From NCBI RefSeq assembly GCF_030548465.1, contig NZ_JAUOSF010000006.1, positions 186,001-250,000 on the forward strand: a stretch of DNA of 64,000 bases. Reading direction: 5' to 3'. This DNA comes from Tamlana sp. 2_MG-2023. GTDB lineage: Bacteria > Bacteroidota > Bacteroidia > Flavobacteriales > Flavobacteriaceae. Every line of letters begins with the position of its first letter. Position 1 is the first letter of the stretch. A program made the translations under genes and the position numbers. A model generated the notes under the pieces. It was given only the letters and a program-made list of their open reading frames with translations, searched no databases and was not told the origin of the DNA. Shown piece by piece: positions 7,845 to 18,058 of the stretch.

Positions 7845-9878
7845 TTATACTGTTTTTAAATATTCTAATACTTCGTTGCTTACTTTTTCGCCTGTAAATC
7901 CGAATTTATCATCCAATACAGCTGCTGGTGCAGAATAACCAAAGTGATCAACACCGAATACTTTGCCGTTGTCACCAACAAGACCTTCTAAATTCACCGG
8001 TAAACCTGCAGTTAAACCGAATAAAGGTTTGTTTTTAGGAATGATGCTATTTTGGTAATCTTTAGATTGTAATCTGAAAACACCTTCAGAAGGAATAGAA
8101 GCAATACTTACTTTTAATCCTTTTTCGTCTTCTAAAATTTCAGCAGCCGCTAATAACGTAGAAACTTCCGACCCGTTTGCGATTAAAACCACATCTGGAT
8201 TTTCAACTTCTTTCACTAAATAACCACCTTTTTCAGCAGCTAAAGCCTCTTGGTATCTTGATTCACCTTGAGCAGGAATATCTTTAATTCCTTGTCTAGA
8301 TAAAATTAAACCAGTAGGTGTATTTTTATTTTCTAAGGCCATTTTCCAAGCCACGTTTGTTTCTGCTGAATCGGCAGGACGTAAAGCTAAGAAGCTTGGG
8401 TTTCCGCTATGGTTCTTTAATTTTTCTAATAAACGAATTTGAGCTTCTTGCTCGATTGGTTGGTGTGTTGGACCATCTTCACCTACTCTAAACGCATCGT
8501 GAGTCCATACATATTTAACACCTAATTCTTGGATACCACTTAAACGAATGGCTGGTTTCATATAATCTGAAAACACAAAGAAGGTCGCTACAACAGGAAT
8601 AATCCCACCGTGTAAAGCTAATCCGTTTGCAATACAAGCCATAGTTAATTCGGCTACACCTGCTTGTAAAAATGATCCTGAGAAATCACCTTTTTGCATC
8701 GCATGTGTTTTCTTTAAGAAACCGTCGGTTTTATCAGAGTTTGATAAATCGGCAGAAGACACAATCATGTTTTCTACGTTTTCAGCTAGATAACCTAAAA
8801 CAGCAGAAGACGCTGCTCTAGTAGCTAGACCTTCTTTTTGAGCTAAATCGAAATCTAATTCTGGTAATTCGCCAGAGAAGAAGAAATCTAATTTTTCAGC
8901 TAAAGCTGGGTTAGCATCACTCCAAGTTTTAATTTCTGCTTTCTTTTCAGCCGCTTGAGCTGTTTTTTCAGCAATTAAATTTTTATAAAAATCTTGAACA
9001 TCGTCATAAATATCGAAAGGATTATTGACGTCTGCTCCTAAGTTTTCTAAAGTTTTTTCGTAATCTGCTCCTGATGCACCAATTGGTTGTCCGTGTAATT
9101 CACAGTGTCCTTCGAACATACTTCCGTCGGCAGCTAAACACCCTTTACCCATTATTGTTTTACCAATAATTAAGGTTGGTTTTTCAGTTTCGTTATTCGC
9201 ATCTGTTAATGCTTTTCTGATTTGATCATGATCATGACCGTCGATAGTTACTACTTTCCAACCCCATGCTTCGTATTTCATAGCGGTATCTTCAGTAGTT
9301 ACCTCATCGGTTGGAGTTGACAACTGAATATCGTTAGAATCGAAAAACATGATGAAGTTGTTAAGACCTAAGTGACCTGCAATACGACCTGCCCCTTGAG
9401 ACACTTCTTCTTGAATACCACCATCAGAAATGAAACCATATACTTTATGGTTCATCCAATCTCCAAACTTCGCTTGTAAAAATTTCGCTCCAATTGCAGC
9501 TCCCACACCCATAGTGTGTCCTTGACCAAGTGGTCCAGAAGTATTTTCAATACCTCTTTTTACATCAACCTCTGGGTGACCTGGTGTGATAGAACCCCAT
9601 TGTCTGAAATTAGCAACATCATCTTTAGCATAGTTTCCTAAAAGGTAATACTGCGCATACATTAAAGTAGATAAGTGACCAGCATCCATAAAGAAACGGT
9701 CTCTAAAAGCCCACTCCATGTCTGAAGGATCATAATTAAAAAATTCTGAGTATAAAATGTGCATAAAATCTGCACCACCCATAGGTCCACCTGGGTGACC
9801 TGATTTTGCTTTTTCTACCATGGCAACAGCTAATGCTCTAATATTATCTGCTGATTGCTGATCAATTTGTTTGTTCAT
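7845..9878 (-). CDS. tkt: Transketolase
   Basis: A 677-residue full-length thiamine-diphosphate transketolase of the non-oxidative pentose phosphate pathway. Visible are the N-terminal [15 protein letters not shown] block, [18 protein letters not shown], the ThDP/Mg binding region [12 protein letters not shown] followed by FFDSNDIQL, the pyrimidine-domain [19 protein letters not shown] and the C-terminal domain with [15 protein letters not shown]. No part is missing. It is the first gene of a two-gene operon with fsa. A divergent 394-base region separates it from the DUF2490 gene and holds a likely promoter. Confidence 0.96.
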   Translation of the reverse strand: MNKQIDQQSADNIRALAVAMVEKAKSGHPGGPMGGADFMHILYSEFFNYDPSDMEWAFRDRFFMDAGHLSTLMYAQYYLLGNYAKDDVANFRQWGSITPGHPEVDVKRGIENTSGPLGQGHTMGVGAAIGAKFLQAKFGDWMNHKVYGFISDGGIQEEVSQGAGRIAGHLGLNNFIMFFDSNDIQLSTPTDEVTTEDTAMKYEAWGWKVVTIDGHDHDQIRKALTDANNETEKPTLIIGKTIMGKGCLAADGSMFEGHCELHGQPIGASGADYEKTLENLGADVNNPFDIYDDVQDFYKNLIAEKTAQAAEKKAEIKTWSDANPALAEKLDFFFSGELPELDFDLAQKEGLATRAASSAVLGYLAENVENMIVSSADLSNSDKTDGFLKKTHAMQKGDFSGSFLQAGVAELTMACIANGLALHGGIIPVVATFFVFSDYMKPAIRLSGIQELGVKYVWTHDAFRVGEDGPTHQPIEQEAQIRLLEKLKNHSGNPSFLALRPADSAETNVAWKMALENKNTPTGLILSRQGIKDIPAQGESRYQEALAAEKGGYLVKEVENPDVVLIANGSEVSTLLAAAEILEDEKGLKVSIASIPSEGVFRLQSKDYQNSIIPKNKPLFGLTAGLPVNLEGLVGDNGKVFGVDHFGYSAPAAVLDDKFGFTGEKVSNEVLEYLKTV

Positions 9879-10272
9879 TTTTTAATTATAGTTTGTATTT
9901 TATAACTTTAATCTTAGGTTTCTCTTTAGAAATAACGATAATATTCCTAAATTAAACTCATGAAAATCAATTTAATACAAAAAACAACATGTCAAAAACG
10001 ATGTTTTGAGCATTGCTTTTTAAATCATTATAGTAAATTATAAATTGATTTTTGCAAATATATAACCTTTAATGGGTTGTGTTTAATAAATAGCTAGAAT
10101 TTACTAAAAATTAACGAAAGCGTTTGCGTGAGATTTAAATGAGGCTTGTCAAACAAAAAGATGTCATTATGTTCGTAACAACTCACATTAGTAAATATTA
10201 AGTAAATTCGCTCGTTAACGTGTTAAAAATTAATTTACTTTTACAATAAATTATAGAATCCAATTAGGTTGA
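9879..10272. other. Divergent intergenic region between tkt and DUF2490 gene
   Basis: 394 AT-rich non-coding bases between divergently transcribed genes. It should contain promoters for both. The only element I can support is a TAnnTTTG box facing tkt (see the separate entry). No exact box facing the DUF2490 gene is visible; TACTTTTA near 10236 is only an approximate match. No RNA gene or conserved reading frame is seen. Confidence 0.6.
10055..10062 (-). promoter_or_regulatory. Putative Bacteroidota -7 box for tkt
   Basis: On the minus strand this reads TATATTTG, an exact match to the TAnnTTTG -7 element of the main Bacteroidota sigma factor. It lies about 175 bases upstream of the tkt start. 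I do not see a convincing -33 TTTG partner at the usual distance, so confidence is moderate. Confidence 0.4.
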
Positions 10273-11052
10273 ATGCAATATAATAGTCATGTTTTTTGCA
10301 ATAAAAAATACGTAAAAGGTATACTTACCTTTCTTACTATTTTTTTTATTGGCTTATTTAAAGGATATACACAGAATGCGCCATTAGAGGAAGACAACGC
10401 CTTCACCCAACAATTATGGATAAGTCTAGCCCCAAGCTGGAAATTAAAAGACAGCACTTTTCTTAAAACCGATGTTGGCTACCGTACCGTAAGCTCTAAT
10501 GATTGGGATCGCTTCGTTGCAAGAGCTGGCTACGAAAAAACAATTAAACCCTTTATTTTAAAAGATTTAAAACGTTATGAATCTTACATTGGTGGAATAG
10601 GATTATTTCATCTCAATAACAAATCAGGACACAACTCTCTAGAAATAAGACCGTTTCAAGGCTACCGACTTAATTTTGATCTAACTAAACGTATCCATCT
10701 TACTAATTATTTCCGATTAGAAGAACGTTTTTTAATCACCGCTCAAGAAAATAGCAACCATTTCGGATTACGTTTTAGGTATCAAATTATGGCCAATATT
10801 GGATTACAAGGTTTTCTATTTAGCGACAAAAGAGGCTTCTATTTCCCTGTAGGGATAGAATTCTTTTATAATATTGTGGAGCTTTCTCAGTTTAGTGATG
10901 TTATCCGTGTTACCCCGGGAGCTGGATACCAATTCGATCGTAGCTTCAAAATTCAAGGCATGCTGGCTTATCATTATACCGAACAAGATATTGGTGGTAT
11001 TTATAAAACAAATGATATTATATTTAGACTTAAGGTTATTAAGTCGTTTTAA
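10273..11052 (+). CDS. DUF2490 domain-containing protein (exported, beta-barrel-like)
   Basis: A 259-residue protein with a hydrophobic N-terminal segment (ILTFLTIFFIGLFKGYTQ, about residues 17-34) acting as a signal peptide. A beta-strand-rich body follows, with the typical DUF2490 features LWISLAPSWKL near the start, alternating aromatic/polar strands (LTNYFRLEERF) and a C-terminal strand ending in Phe (FRLKVIKSF). The family is thought to form outer-membrane beta-barrels of unknown function. It is transcribed toward the PUL but separated from the HTCS gene by 417 bases, so membership in the PUL is uncertain. Confidence 0.75.
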   Translation: MQYNSHVFCNKKYVKGILTFLTIFFIGLFKGYTQNAPLEEDNAFTQQLWISLAPSWKLKDSTFLKTDVGYRTVSSNDWDRFVARAGYEKTIKPFILKDLKRYESYIGGIGLFHLNNKSGHNSLEIRPFQGYRLNFDLTKRIHLTNYFRLEERFLITAQENSNHFGLRFRYQIMANIGLQGFLFSDKRGFYFPVGIEFFYNIVELSQFSDVIRVTPGAGYQFDRSFKIQGMLAYHYTEQDIGGIYKTNDIIFRLKVIKSF

Positions 11053-11469
11053 GTAAAATCTTAGCCTTTCATATTAATACTACCTAAATAACTAATTCTT
11101 CCTCTATAGATTAACTACAATTTCCGCATAAATACAATAGTTGCGAATGATCCTCGGTTTATCCTTTTTTTAGTAATTTTCTTTTGCTCTTTTTCAAAAC
11201 CCTCTATTGGTGTTGCTCTAAAACTTTCGACGAAACCTATTAACACTATTGATTGGACGCAAATTAGATAATTGACTATTAGATTATTAACCAAAGATAA
11301 TTCTTTAAAATCAAGTTATCCTGTTCTCAAAATAAATAGAAGAGTATTGTTCTTAATCTTTAAGGTTTAGTTTAATATCGTGTAAAAGTCTAAATTGATT
11401 GAAGTTTTTAGCAACAAAACCTATTTTAAAATACTATTTTATATTATATTGACCTATTAAATTTCGAAA
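11053..11469. other. Intergenic region upstream of the HTCS gene
   Basis: 417 AT-rich bases between the DUF2490 stop and the HTCS start. I see no reading frame with coding character, no RNA gene and no strong hairpin. It must hold the HTCS promoter, but I cannot point to a convincing -7/-33 pair. Confidence 0.5.
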
Positions 11470-14400
11470 TTGTTTAAGAACAAATACTTCCCATTATTAT
11501 TAGTATTCACTTTTTGTAGCTTATTCGCTCAAAATAAGCAACTTGAATACTCAAAACAACTTTCTATATACGAAGGGCTGGCTCATAATGGAGTCACGTC
11601 TATTCTTGAAGATTCTAAAGGCTTTTTATGGTTTGGAACCTACGATGGTCTGAACAAATATGATGGTTATTCGCTAAAGACCTTCAAAAACACAATCGAT
11701 AAAACTATACTTGTAAGCAATAGAGTTAGAACTATTGCTGAAGACCCTAAAGGTAATCTATGGATTGGTACAGATGAAGGTTTATCAATATATAATTACG
11801 AGAAAGAACAGTTTAAAAACATATATTCCAATGGGTTTATAAAAAAAGAGGATACTGGACCAATTATTCGAAAGATACTATTTGATAATGAAAATGATCT
11901 AGCTATTTGTGCTTCGGAAGGTAATGGGCTTTTACTTTTTAATCAGGATTATTCATTTATTGAAAAACATTATCTGTATCCAAACTCAAAAAACACAGCT
12001 TTTTATAATGGTATTAAACTAGATAAAAACCATTACATTTTTACATCGTCCTCTGGTTTAGTTGTCTTTAATATCAAAACAAAAAAGTTCGAAAAAGTAT
12101 TAGATAATCAAATTTCATTAAGTAAACCTTCAAGTTCAATTATCGCAATTAAAGACAATAAATTATTAGTCACCTTAAATTCTGGAATTGCCGTTATTAA
12201 TTATAAATTCACTGGTAAAACTTATAATTTTTCTTTGGATGAAATAAAGTTACCTAACCAGAGTTTTGCAACTTTAACATTAGACATTAATAATAGTTTA
12301 TGGTTAGGGTCTATTACTACTGGGGTAGTTAAAATAAATAGCCTTGACACATTTTTAGACAACAAAACCTTTAAAAAGGAATTTTTTCATTTAGAATCTG
12401 GGCTAACAAGAACTAGTTTTATAGCTCCTTCAACATATGGTAGTTGTTGGGTAGCAACTTTTAACGAGGGATTATTTCAATTTAATATTGATGAGAATCC
12501 TTTTAAAGGCATCAATGCACAAATGAATATGCCCCATGGGATTAAAACTAATCATGTAACTAGTATTTCTCCTTATAACAAAGAAAAAGTATTTGTAAGT
12601 ACAAATAATAATGGTATTTATCTTTTTAACTCAAAAACGGAGAGGTTCGAACCCTTACCATTCAAAATTCCTTCACATCAATTTGAAACAAGTACAAGCG
12701 TTTTTGTAGATTCCAACAAAAACATTTGGTTTAAAATTAATGGTTATGGTTTGTGTAGAGTAAAAGCTGGTAAAACCAATTTTGATAAAATATTTAAAAT
12801 TGGTGATAAGTCATTTGACGATATGGCTCCGCGATCATATACAGAAGATAAAAATGGAAATATCTGGATAGGATGTGCTGAGGATGTTTACAAAATTTCT
12901 ATAGACAAAAATGATGATATAATAAATATTGAATCTTTAAATCAAAACCACCCCTTATTCAAAAACAATAAATTAAAATTAGCAAGACGTGTTTATACGG
13001 ACCCTTTACACAATTATATTTGGCTAGGTGCCGATGCTAATGGATTATTTAGAATAAAGATTGGTGAAGCAAATGAACCCGTTGAAGATTTAAAAATTGA
13101 TCAGTACTTACATGACAACAAAAACAAAAAAAGCATTTCCAGCAACTTTGTGACCTCAATGGTTAGGTTACCTAATGAAGAGTTTTGGGTAGGTACAGAA
13201 GGAGGTGGATTATGTAAAGTTTTAAACAGTGATAAAAAACCATATTTTACTCCTCTTTCAGAAAAAAATGGTCTTTCAAATAATGTTATTAAAAATATTC
13301 TTTTTGATAAGGAACATAATTTATGGGTAACTACAAATATTGGATTAAATAAAATAGACACGAAGGATCTAAGTATTAGAAAATTCACCAGGGAAAATGG
13401 ATTGCCTTATGAAGATTTTTGGTTTGCAGGAGAAACGCTAGAAAACAATTTAATAGTGCTCTCATCGTTAGATGGCTTCTGTTATTTTAATCCAGAAATG
13501 ATATCGAATAAAGAATCGCTACCCAAGTTAGAATTTGAAGATTTAAAAGTGTTTAACAAATTCGTTTTACCCGGTGATACCATTTCAAATAGAGTGCTGC
13601 TTGATAAGCGCTTAGCAGAAATGAATGAAATTATCCTAAAATATAACGAAAATGTATTTTCTATTGGAATAACATCACTGCATTTTTCAAATCCAGACAA
13701 TCATGGTTTAAGGTATAAATTAATTCCTATTAATGATGAATGGATTGAAGTCCCTTCAAGTCAACATAACATTTCATATAATGGACTTCAACCGGGAAAT
13801 TACACATTAAGTGTAATGGCTTCAAACTCATTAAATAAATGGACAGAACCCAAAAATCTAATAATCAACATAACACCACCATTCTGGAAAACAACACAGG
13901 CCTATTTACTTTACTTTTTAATAGCCTCTCTTTTAGCTTTTGTTGTAGTGAAAATAATTTTACGAATACAAACTTTAAATCATAATTTAGAAATAGAGCA
14001 TTTAGAAAAAGATAATGAGAAAAAGATAAATGATGAAAAACTTCGTTTTTTCTCAAATATATCTCATGAAATTAAAACACCTTTAACATTAATCTCTGGA
14101 CCAATTTCTATTTTATTAAATCGTTTTAAAAATAACCAAGACGTTAAAGAGAAACTAGAAATAGTAGAACGTCAATCCAAAAAAATATCGCGATTAATCG
14201 ACCAAGTGCATGATTTTCAAAAAGCGGAAGCAAAAGTTTTGAAAATGAATTATTCACGTTTTTATTTTAACACCTTTATTAATGAACTTGTTGGAGATTT
14301 TGCGTTTTTTGCCCAAAATGAAAATAAAAAACTAGAGATTAAGGATTCTGGCGAGAACATTATTGTATCTGCCGATAAGGATAAATTGGAAAAAGTATTT

Positions 14401-15612
14401 AATAATATAATTAATAATGCTTTTAAATATACCGAGCCTAATGATGCTATAAAAATTGAATTCTATAGCAGTGATAAAGATTTATCAATATCAATAAGTG
14501 ATACTGGAAAAGGTATTGACGAAAAAGATTTATCGCACATTTTTGAACGTTTCTATCAATCTCACAAGTATGAAAACATTCACTCTAGTGGTTCTGGTAT
14601 TGGTTTAGCTTTTTCTAAATTATTGGTAGAAATGCATTACGGATATATTAGTGCTGAAAGTGAATTAGGTAAAGGCTCTGTCTTTAATATTAAATTACCA
14701 ATTGTTAAAAAACACACCTCCGACGAGCAAAAAGAAATAGAGAAAACTATTCTATCTGCCGAAAAAGATTTTGAAATTAGCACACAGTTAATGGCAAAAA
14801 ATAACCCTCAAAATATTACGGTTGATAGTGACCTCTCTGAAACCCTGATTTTTTATGCCGAAGACAATCTTGACATGAGATTGTATGTAACCGATGCGCT
14901 TTCTAAATTCTTCAGAATTAAATCTTTTAGCAACGGGCAAGAGTGCTTGGATGCCATGGAAGACGAATGGCCAGATATTGTAATTAGCGATGTGCAAATG
15001 CCAGAATTAAACGGCTTAGACTTATGTAGAACTATAAAGGCAGATATTAAAACAAGTCATATACCAATAATTTTATTAACCGCTCTCACCAATATTGAAG
15101 ATACTATACGAGGTATTAGAGATGGCGCCGATGCCTACATAAATAAACCATTTAATGTACAGCATTTAATAACCAGAACAGAGTCTTTGCTAAACAACAG
15201 AAAACAACTACGCGAACGTTTTCAAATAGGCATCCCATTAACTAAAGAGAATAATTTAAACAATAGAAACGATAATGCTTTCCTCGAGAAGTTATACAGT
15301 TTAATTGCCGAAAATTTAGATAATTCTGAACTTGATTTAAACCAATTTGCCAAAGAACTATATCTAAATCGAACGCATTTTTTCCAAAAAGTAAAAGCAC
15401 TAACAAACCAATCTCCATTTGAGCTATTAAAAGCTTTTAGGCTTAAAAAAGCTGCAGAGTATTTAAGCGTCAATAAACTACCTGTTAATGAGGTGTTTAC
15501 CATGACAGGATTTAAGAGCCGTACACATTTTAGTAAAAGCTTTAAAGAGCAATATAATGTTACTCCTGGTAAATATGCTTCAAGTATAGAGGAAAAGTAT
15601 AAGTCCTCTTAA
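11470..15612 (+). CDS. Hybrid two-component system regulator (HTCS) of the PUL
   Basis: A 1380-residue one-protein signalling system spanning the inner membrane. In order: a signal peptide (LLLVFTFCSLFAQ, residues 9-21); a periplasmic two-propeller sensor with repeated LWIGT/WVGTEGGGL-type blades to about residue 700; a Y_Y_Y domain (about 730-800); one transmembrane helix (about 810-832); HisKA with the phospho-accepting His866 in SNISHEIKTPLT; HATPase_c with NNIINNAFKYT, DTGKGI and GSGIGLAFS; a receiver domain with Asp1174 in ISDVQMPELNG; and an AraC-type DNA-binding domain (about 1275-1375). Such proteins bind an oligosaccharide in the periplasm and activate the adjacent PUL. The only possible standard start is a TTG at 11470, because a stop lies four codons upstream. 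Confidence 0.95.
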   Translation: MFKNKYFPLLLVFTFCSLFAQNKQLEYSKQLSIYEGLAHNGVTSILEDSKGFLWFGTYDGLNKYDGYSLKTFKNTIDKTILVSNRVRTIAEDPKGNLWIGTDEGLSIYNYEKEQFKNIYSNGFIKKEDTGPIIRKILFDNENDLAICASEGNGLLLFNQDYSFIEKHYLYPNSKNTAFYNGIKLDKNHYIFTSSSGLVVFNIKTKKFEKVLDNQISLSKPSSSIIAIKDNKLLVTLNSGIAVINYKFTGKTYNFSLDEIKLPNQSFATLTLDINNSLWLGSITTGVVKINSLDTFLDNKTFKKEFFHLESGLTRTSFIAPSTYGSCWVATFNEGLFQFNIDENPFKGINAQMNMPHGIKTNHVTSISPYNKEKVFVSTNNNGIYLFNSKTERFEPLPFKIPSHQFETSTSVFVDSNKNIWFKINGYGLCRVKAGKTNFDKIFKIGDKSFDDMAPRSYTEDKNGNIWIGCAEDVYKISIDKNDDIINIESLNQNHPLFKNNKLKLARRVYTDPLHNYIWLGADANGLFRIKIGEANEPVEDLKIDQYLHDNKNKKSISSNFVTSMVRLPNEEFWVGTEGGGLCKVLNSDKKPYFTPLSEKNGLSNNVIKNILFDKEHNLWVTTNIGLNKIDTKDLSIRKFTRENGLPYEDFWFAGETLENNLIVLSSLDGFCYFNPEMISNKESLPKLEFEDLKVFNKFVLPGDTISNRVLLDKRLAEMNEIILKYNENVFSIGITSLHFSNPDNHGLRYKLIPINDEWIEVPSSQHNISYNGLQPGNYTLSVMASNSLNKWTEPKNLIINITPPFWKTTQAYLLYFLIASLLAFVVVKIILRIQTLNHNLEIEHLEKDNEKKINDEKLRFFSNISHEIKTPLTLISGPISILLNRFKNNQDVKEKLEIVERQSKKISRLIDQVHDFQKAEAKVLKMNYSRFYFNTFINELVGDFAFFAQNENKKLEIKDSGENIIVSADKDKLEKVFNNIINNAFKYTEPNDAIKIEFYSSDKDLSISISDTGKGIDEKDLSHIFERFYQSHKYENIHSSGSGIGLAFSKLLVEMHYGYISAESELGKGSVFNIKLPIVKKHTSDEQKEIEKTILSAEKDFEISTQLMAKNNPQNITVDSDLSETLIFYAEDNLDMRLYVTDALSKFFRIKSFSNGQECLDAMEDEWPDIVISDVQMPELNGLDLCRTIKADIKTSHIPIILLTALTNIEDTIRGIRDGADAYINKPFNVQHLITRTESLLNNRKQLRERFQIGIPLTKENNLNNRNDNAFLEKLYSLIAENLDNSELDLNQFAKELYLNRTHFFQKVKALTNQSPFELLKAFRLKKAAEYLSVNKLPVNEVFTMTGFKSRTHFSKSFKEQYNVTPGKYASSIEEKYKSS

Positions 15613-15769
15613 TTCCTCTAGCACCCGTCCTCCTCACATAATTAATAGTCCTTAACGATTCTCACACAAGAAACAAAGTGATTTTATAAATGCATACTCA
15701 TTTTAAATTTTTAATACATTGTTAGTTCACACTAGCTAATTAGCATTTTAAAGCTTGACATTCAGCATT

Positions 15770-15804
15770 TTACGTATAGACACATTTAATTTACGTGTAG
15801 CTAC
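15770..15804 (+). promoter_or_regulatory. Phased direct repeat, candidate HTCS operator
   Basis: Two copies of a 14-mer, TTACGTATAGACAC at 15770-15783 and TTACGTGTAGCTAC at 15791-15804, match at 11 of 14 positions with a 21-base period (two helical turns). They lie about 70-100 bases upstream of the T9SS protein gene, directly downstream of the HTCS gene. AraC-type domains commonly bind such phased direct repeats. Operator function is inferred. Confidence 0.45.
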
Positions 15805-15871
15805 AAAAATTTTTAAGGTTTGAAATACTTTAGTAAAACAATTATTCTATTACTAATTTAAAATAACAATT

Positions 15872-17215
15872 ATGAAAGCAAGATTACTTAAAAATTTAAC
15901 GATGGTTACTGCATTTTTTGCAGCAATAACAATGTCTGCTCAACAAGGGCCAACACTTTATGATTTCACAAGTGGTCAACAAAACTGGGCTAAAGGTTAT
16001 GGTGCTACTCCTGTAGTTGATCATGATCCAACTGGAGGTGTTGCTGGAGATGGCGCATTAACTCTTGAAAGAAATGGTAATAACAATGCAAATATCAGAA
16101 GAGAACAAGATGGTGATGATGCTTTTATTGTTTTAGATAGAGCTGTATATAATTATATCAAGATTATAGTAAAAAATGAAACAAAAGCTAACCAGATTAG
16201 AATTCAAGGTACTTCTAGAGAATCTGGAGTTACCGGTGAAACAGGACCTGCTTTTACCGCTGTTACTTTAAATGGCGTAGAATCAGAAACTAGTACATAT
16301 AAATCTTATTACATTGATATTACAGCCATCCCATCCAATCACGAGATAACTACTTTAGATATTATATTTAGACAATTAAGCCCTGATACTGCTGGCTCAC
16401 TCGTTATAATTGATGAAATTGAGTTCTTGACAGCGATTCCACCAGCAACTTTGAGTGGATTAGTTCAAAATCCAAGTTTTGATGATTTAGGCGGTTCCAT
16501 TAATCCATTCAATCCTGCTTCACAAGCTTGGGCCACTATAGCTGTAAGTTCAGAGGATGTTAATACGGGAAGCTACAGTTTGAAACATGAATATAGCGCG
16601 CCTTCAGGTGGAACTCATTTTGTTTTTAATGACTACATTCATGATATAGGTTCAACTACTTCAGACCATATGATAGCTTCAGTATGGGTAAAAGTTGTTA
16701 GACCAAGTACCCCAGGTGTTTCTCCAGTTGTAGACATCCAAGGACAAGGTAGATTTGGTACTGATTTAGTTGTTAGTAATTTAATTACGGTAGGAGATAA
16801 TCAAACAACAACTAAAACAGATGGAACATGGGAACAAGTAAATTTTGCTTTCACTCCTAGTGCTCCTTACTCAACGGCACAATTTAGATACGGAATTGAT
16901 GGTGCGGATTTACTTGCTGGGGATATAGTTTATATTGATGACCTTCACGCAGAACTATCAGCAACCCTAACTGTAATCAAAAATACTTTAGAGGGTGTAA
17001 GCGTTTATCCTAACCCAGTTAGAGAGACTTTAAGCATTAAGAGTCCTGTTGGAAGTGATATTACAATTTATAACGTTGTAGGAGCTACTGTGAAAACTAT
17101 TAAGTCAACAGATGCTTTACAAAACGTATCGGTTTCTAATTTAAGAAGTGGACTGTATTTCGTGAAAATTTCAAATGAAGGAAAAGTTTATCAAGAAAAA
17201 ATTATTAAAAAATAA
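15872..17215 (+). CDS. Secreted two-domain jelly-roll (CBM-like) protein with T9SS sorting domain
   Basis: A 447-residue secreted protein. Residues 1-24 are a signal peptide ending near MSAQQ. Residues about 27-190 and 195-365 look like two beta-sandwich modules. The first runs from TLYDFTSGQQNW to an IIDEIEFL strand. The second begins GLVQNPSFDDLGG and ends IVYIDDLHAEL. These are the start and end patterns of CBM4/9/16-like carbohydrate-binding jelly rolls. The last ~75 residues (VSVYPNPVRETLSI, LRSGLYFVKI, EKIIKK) are a type A T9SS sorting domain, so the protein should be cell-surface anchored or released. No catalytic motif is recognised. It is the first PUL gene after the HTCS and ends at a strong terminator. 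Confidence 0.75.
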   Translation: MKARLLKNLTMVTAFFAAITMSAQQGPTLYDFTSGQQNWAKGYGATPVVDHDPTGGVAGDGALTLERNGNNNANIRREQDGDDAFIVLDRAVYNYIKIIVKNETKANQIRIQGTSRESGVTGETGPAFTAVTLNGVESETSTYKSYYIDITAIPSNHEITTLDIIFRQLSPDTAGSLVIIDEIEFLTAIPPATLSGLVQNPSFDDLGGSINPFNPASQAWATIAVSSEDVNTGSYSLKHEYSAPSGGTHFVFNDYIHDIGSTTSDHMIASVWVKVVRPSTPGVSPVVDIQGQGRFGTDLVVSNLITVGDNQTTTKTDGTWEQVNFAFTPSAPYSTAQFRYGIDGADLLAGDIVYIDDLHAELSATLTVIKNTLEGVSVYPNPVRETLSIKSPVGSDITIYNVVGATVKTIKSTDALQNVSVSNLRSGLYFVKISNEGKVYQEKIIKK

Positions 17216-17233
17216 GTTTAGAATTGATTGTTA

Positions 17234-17275
17234 AGTAAAGGGCTTCATAATTTATATGAAGCCCTTTACTGTTTT
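17234..17275 (+). terminator. Strong rho-independent terminator
   Basis: A perfect 16-bp inverted repeat (arms 17234-17249 and 17255-17270, starting AGTAAAGGGCTTCATA) with a five-base loop, followed by a short T run. It lies 18 bases after the stop of the T9SS jelly-roll gene and would isolate that gene from the next one. Confidence 0.9.
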
Positions 17276-17390
17276 AAGAGTAAGTGTCTCCTGGTATTTA
17301 TTCTCAACCACAATCTATTTACGCTGCAAGACATTATATAATTTGTTTAAGTTGAAATTTGAAATAATATAAATCTAAATAGAATTCAAA

Positions 17391-17891
17391 ATGAAAAAAT
17401 TAGTAGTAGTAATTACTTTTTTAAGTTTAAATGTAATGAATATAGCGGCCCAAGATGTTGTATTTGATTTTGAAAACGTTCAAAAAGAATGGTGGACAAA
17501 ATATAAAGAAATTTGGTCTGTATCTATCGAGAAAGCTGCGGAAGGAACAAAAAGTTTAAAATTTAGTTGTAGTGATTTTCCAGCTGGAGCTAATAATATT
17601 CAAATTCAAAATAACGATGTAAAACTTTCGCCAGGAACTTATACGATTACTTCAAAAATATTTATTGAAGAGCATTCAAAAGTTGTTGGTTTAAGTATCA
17701 ATTTAAAAAAACCATTTGTAAAGACAAGTATTAAGTTGAACAAAGTGCCTACAAACCAATGGGTAAGTATTAGTGAAGAAATACTTGTTGAAAAAGAATC
17801 TTCTGTATTGATAATATCAGTTTCAACAAATCCAAAATGGGGCGGTACAGGTACTTTTTATTTAGATGATTTTAAAATAACTTCGAAATAG
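17391..17891 (+). CDS. Small secreted CBM-like jelly-roll protein
   Basis: A 166-residue protein with a signal peptide (residues 1-20, ending NIAAQ) and a single beta-sandwich module. The module opens VVFDFENVQKEWW and ends TGTFYLDDFKITSK. The FDFEN...W opening and the final YLDDFKI strand are typical of CBM4/9/16/22-like folds. It resembles one module of the preceding T9SS protein but has no sorting domain. The two transcripts are separated by a terminator upstream and another downstream (17941-17971), so it appears to be expressed as a single gene. A binding role for the PUL substrate is inferred from position only. Confidence 0.65.
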   Translation: MKKLVVVITFLSLNVMNIAAQDVVFDFENVQKEWWTKYKEIWSVSIEKAAEGTKSLKFSCSDFPAGANNIQIQNNDVKLSPGTYTITSKIFIEEHSKVVGLSINLKKPFVKTSIKLNKVPTNQWVSISEEILVEKESSVLIISVSTNPKWGGTGTFYLDDFKITSK

Positions 17892-17940
17892 TTCATCTAA
17901 AATAAAAAACAAAAAGTCCATATATTAAATAATTGAATTA

Positions 17941-17971
17941 AAAAGGAAGCTATACGTAGCTTCTTTTTTTT
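17941..17971 (+). terminator. Rho-independent terminator
   Basis: A hairpin with GAAGCTA (17946-17952) pairing with TAGCTTC (17957-17963) around a TACG tetraloop, extended by A/T pairs and followed by eight T. It lies about 50 bases after the small jelly-roll gene. Confidence 0.85.
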
Positions 17972-18058
17972 GTACTATAAGGTACATATTATAAATTGTG
18001 GAATACAACTTTACGGTATATATGTTATTATTTTATCATTCAAATCAATAGCCTTATT

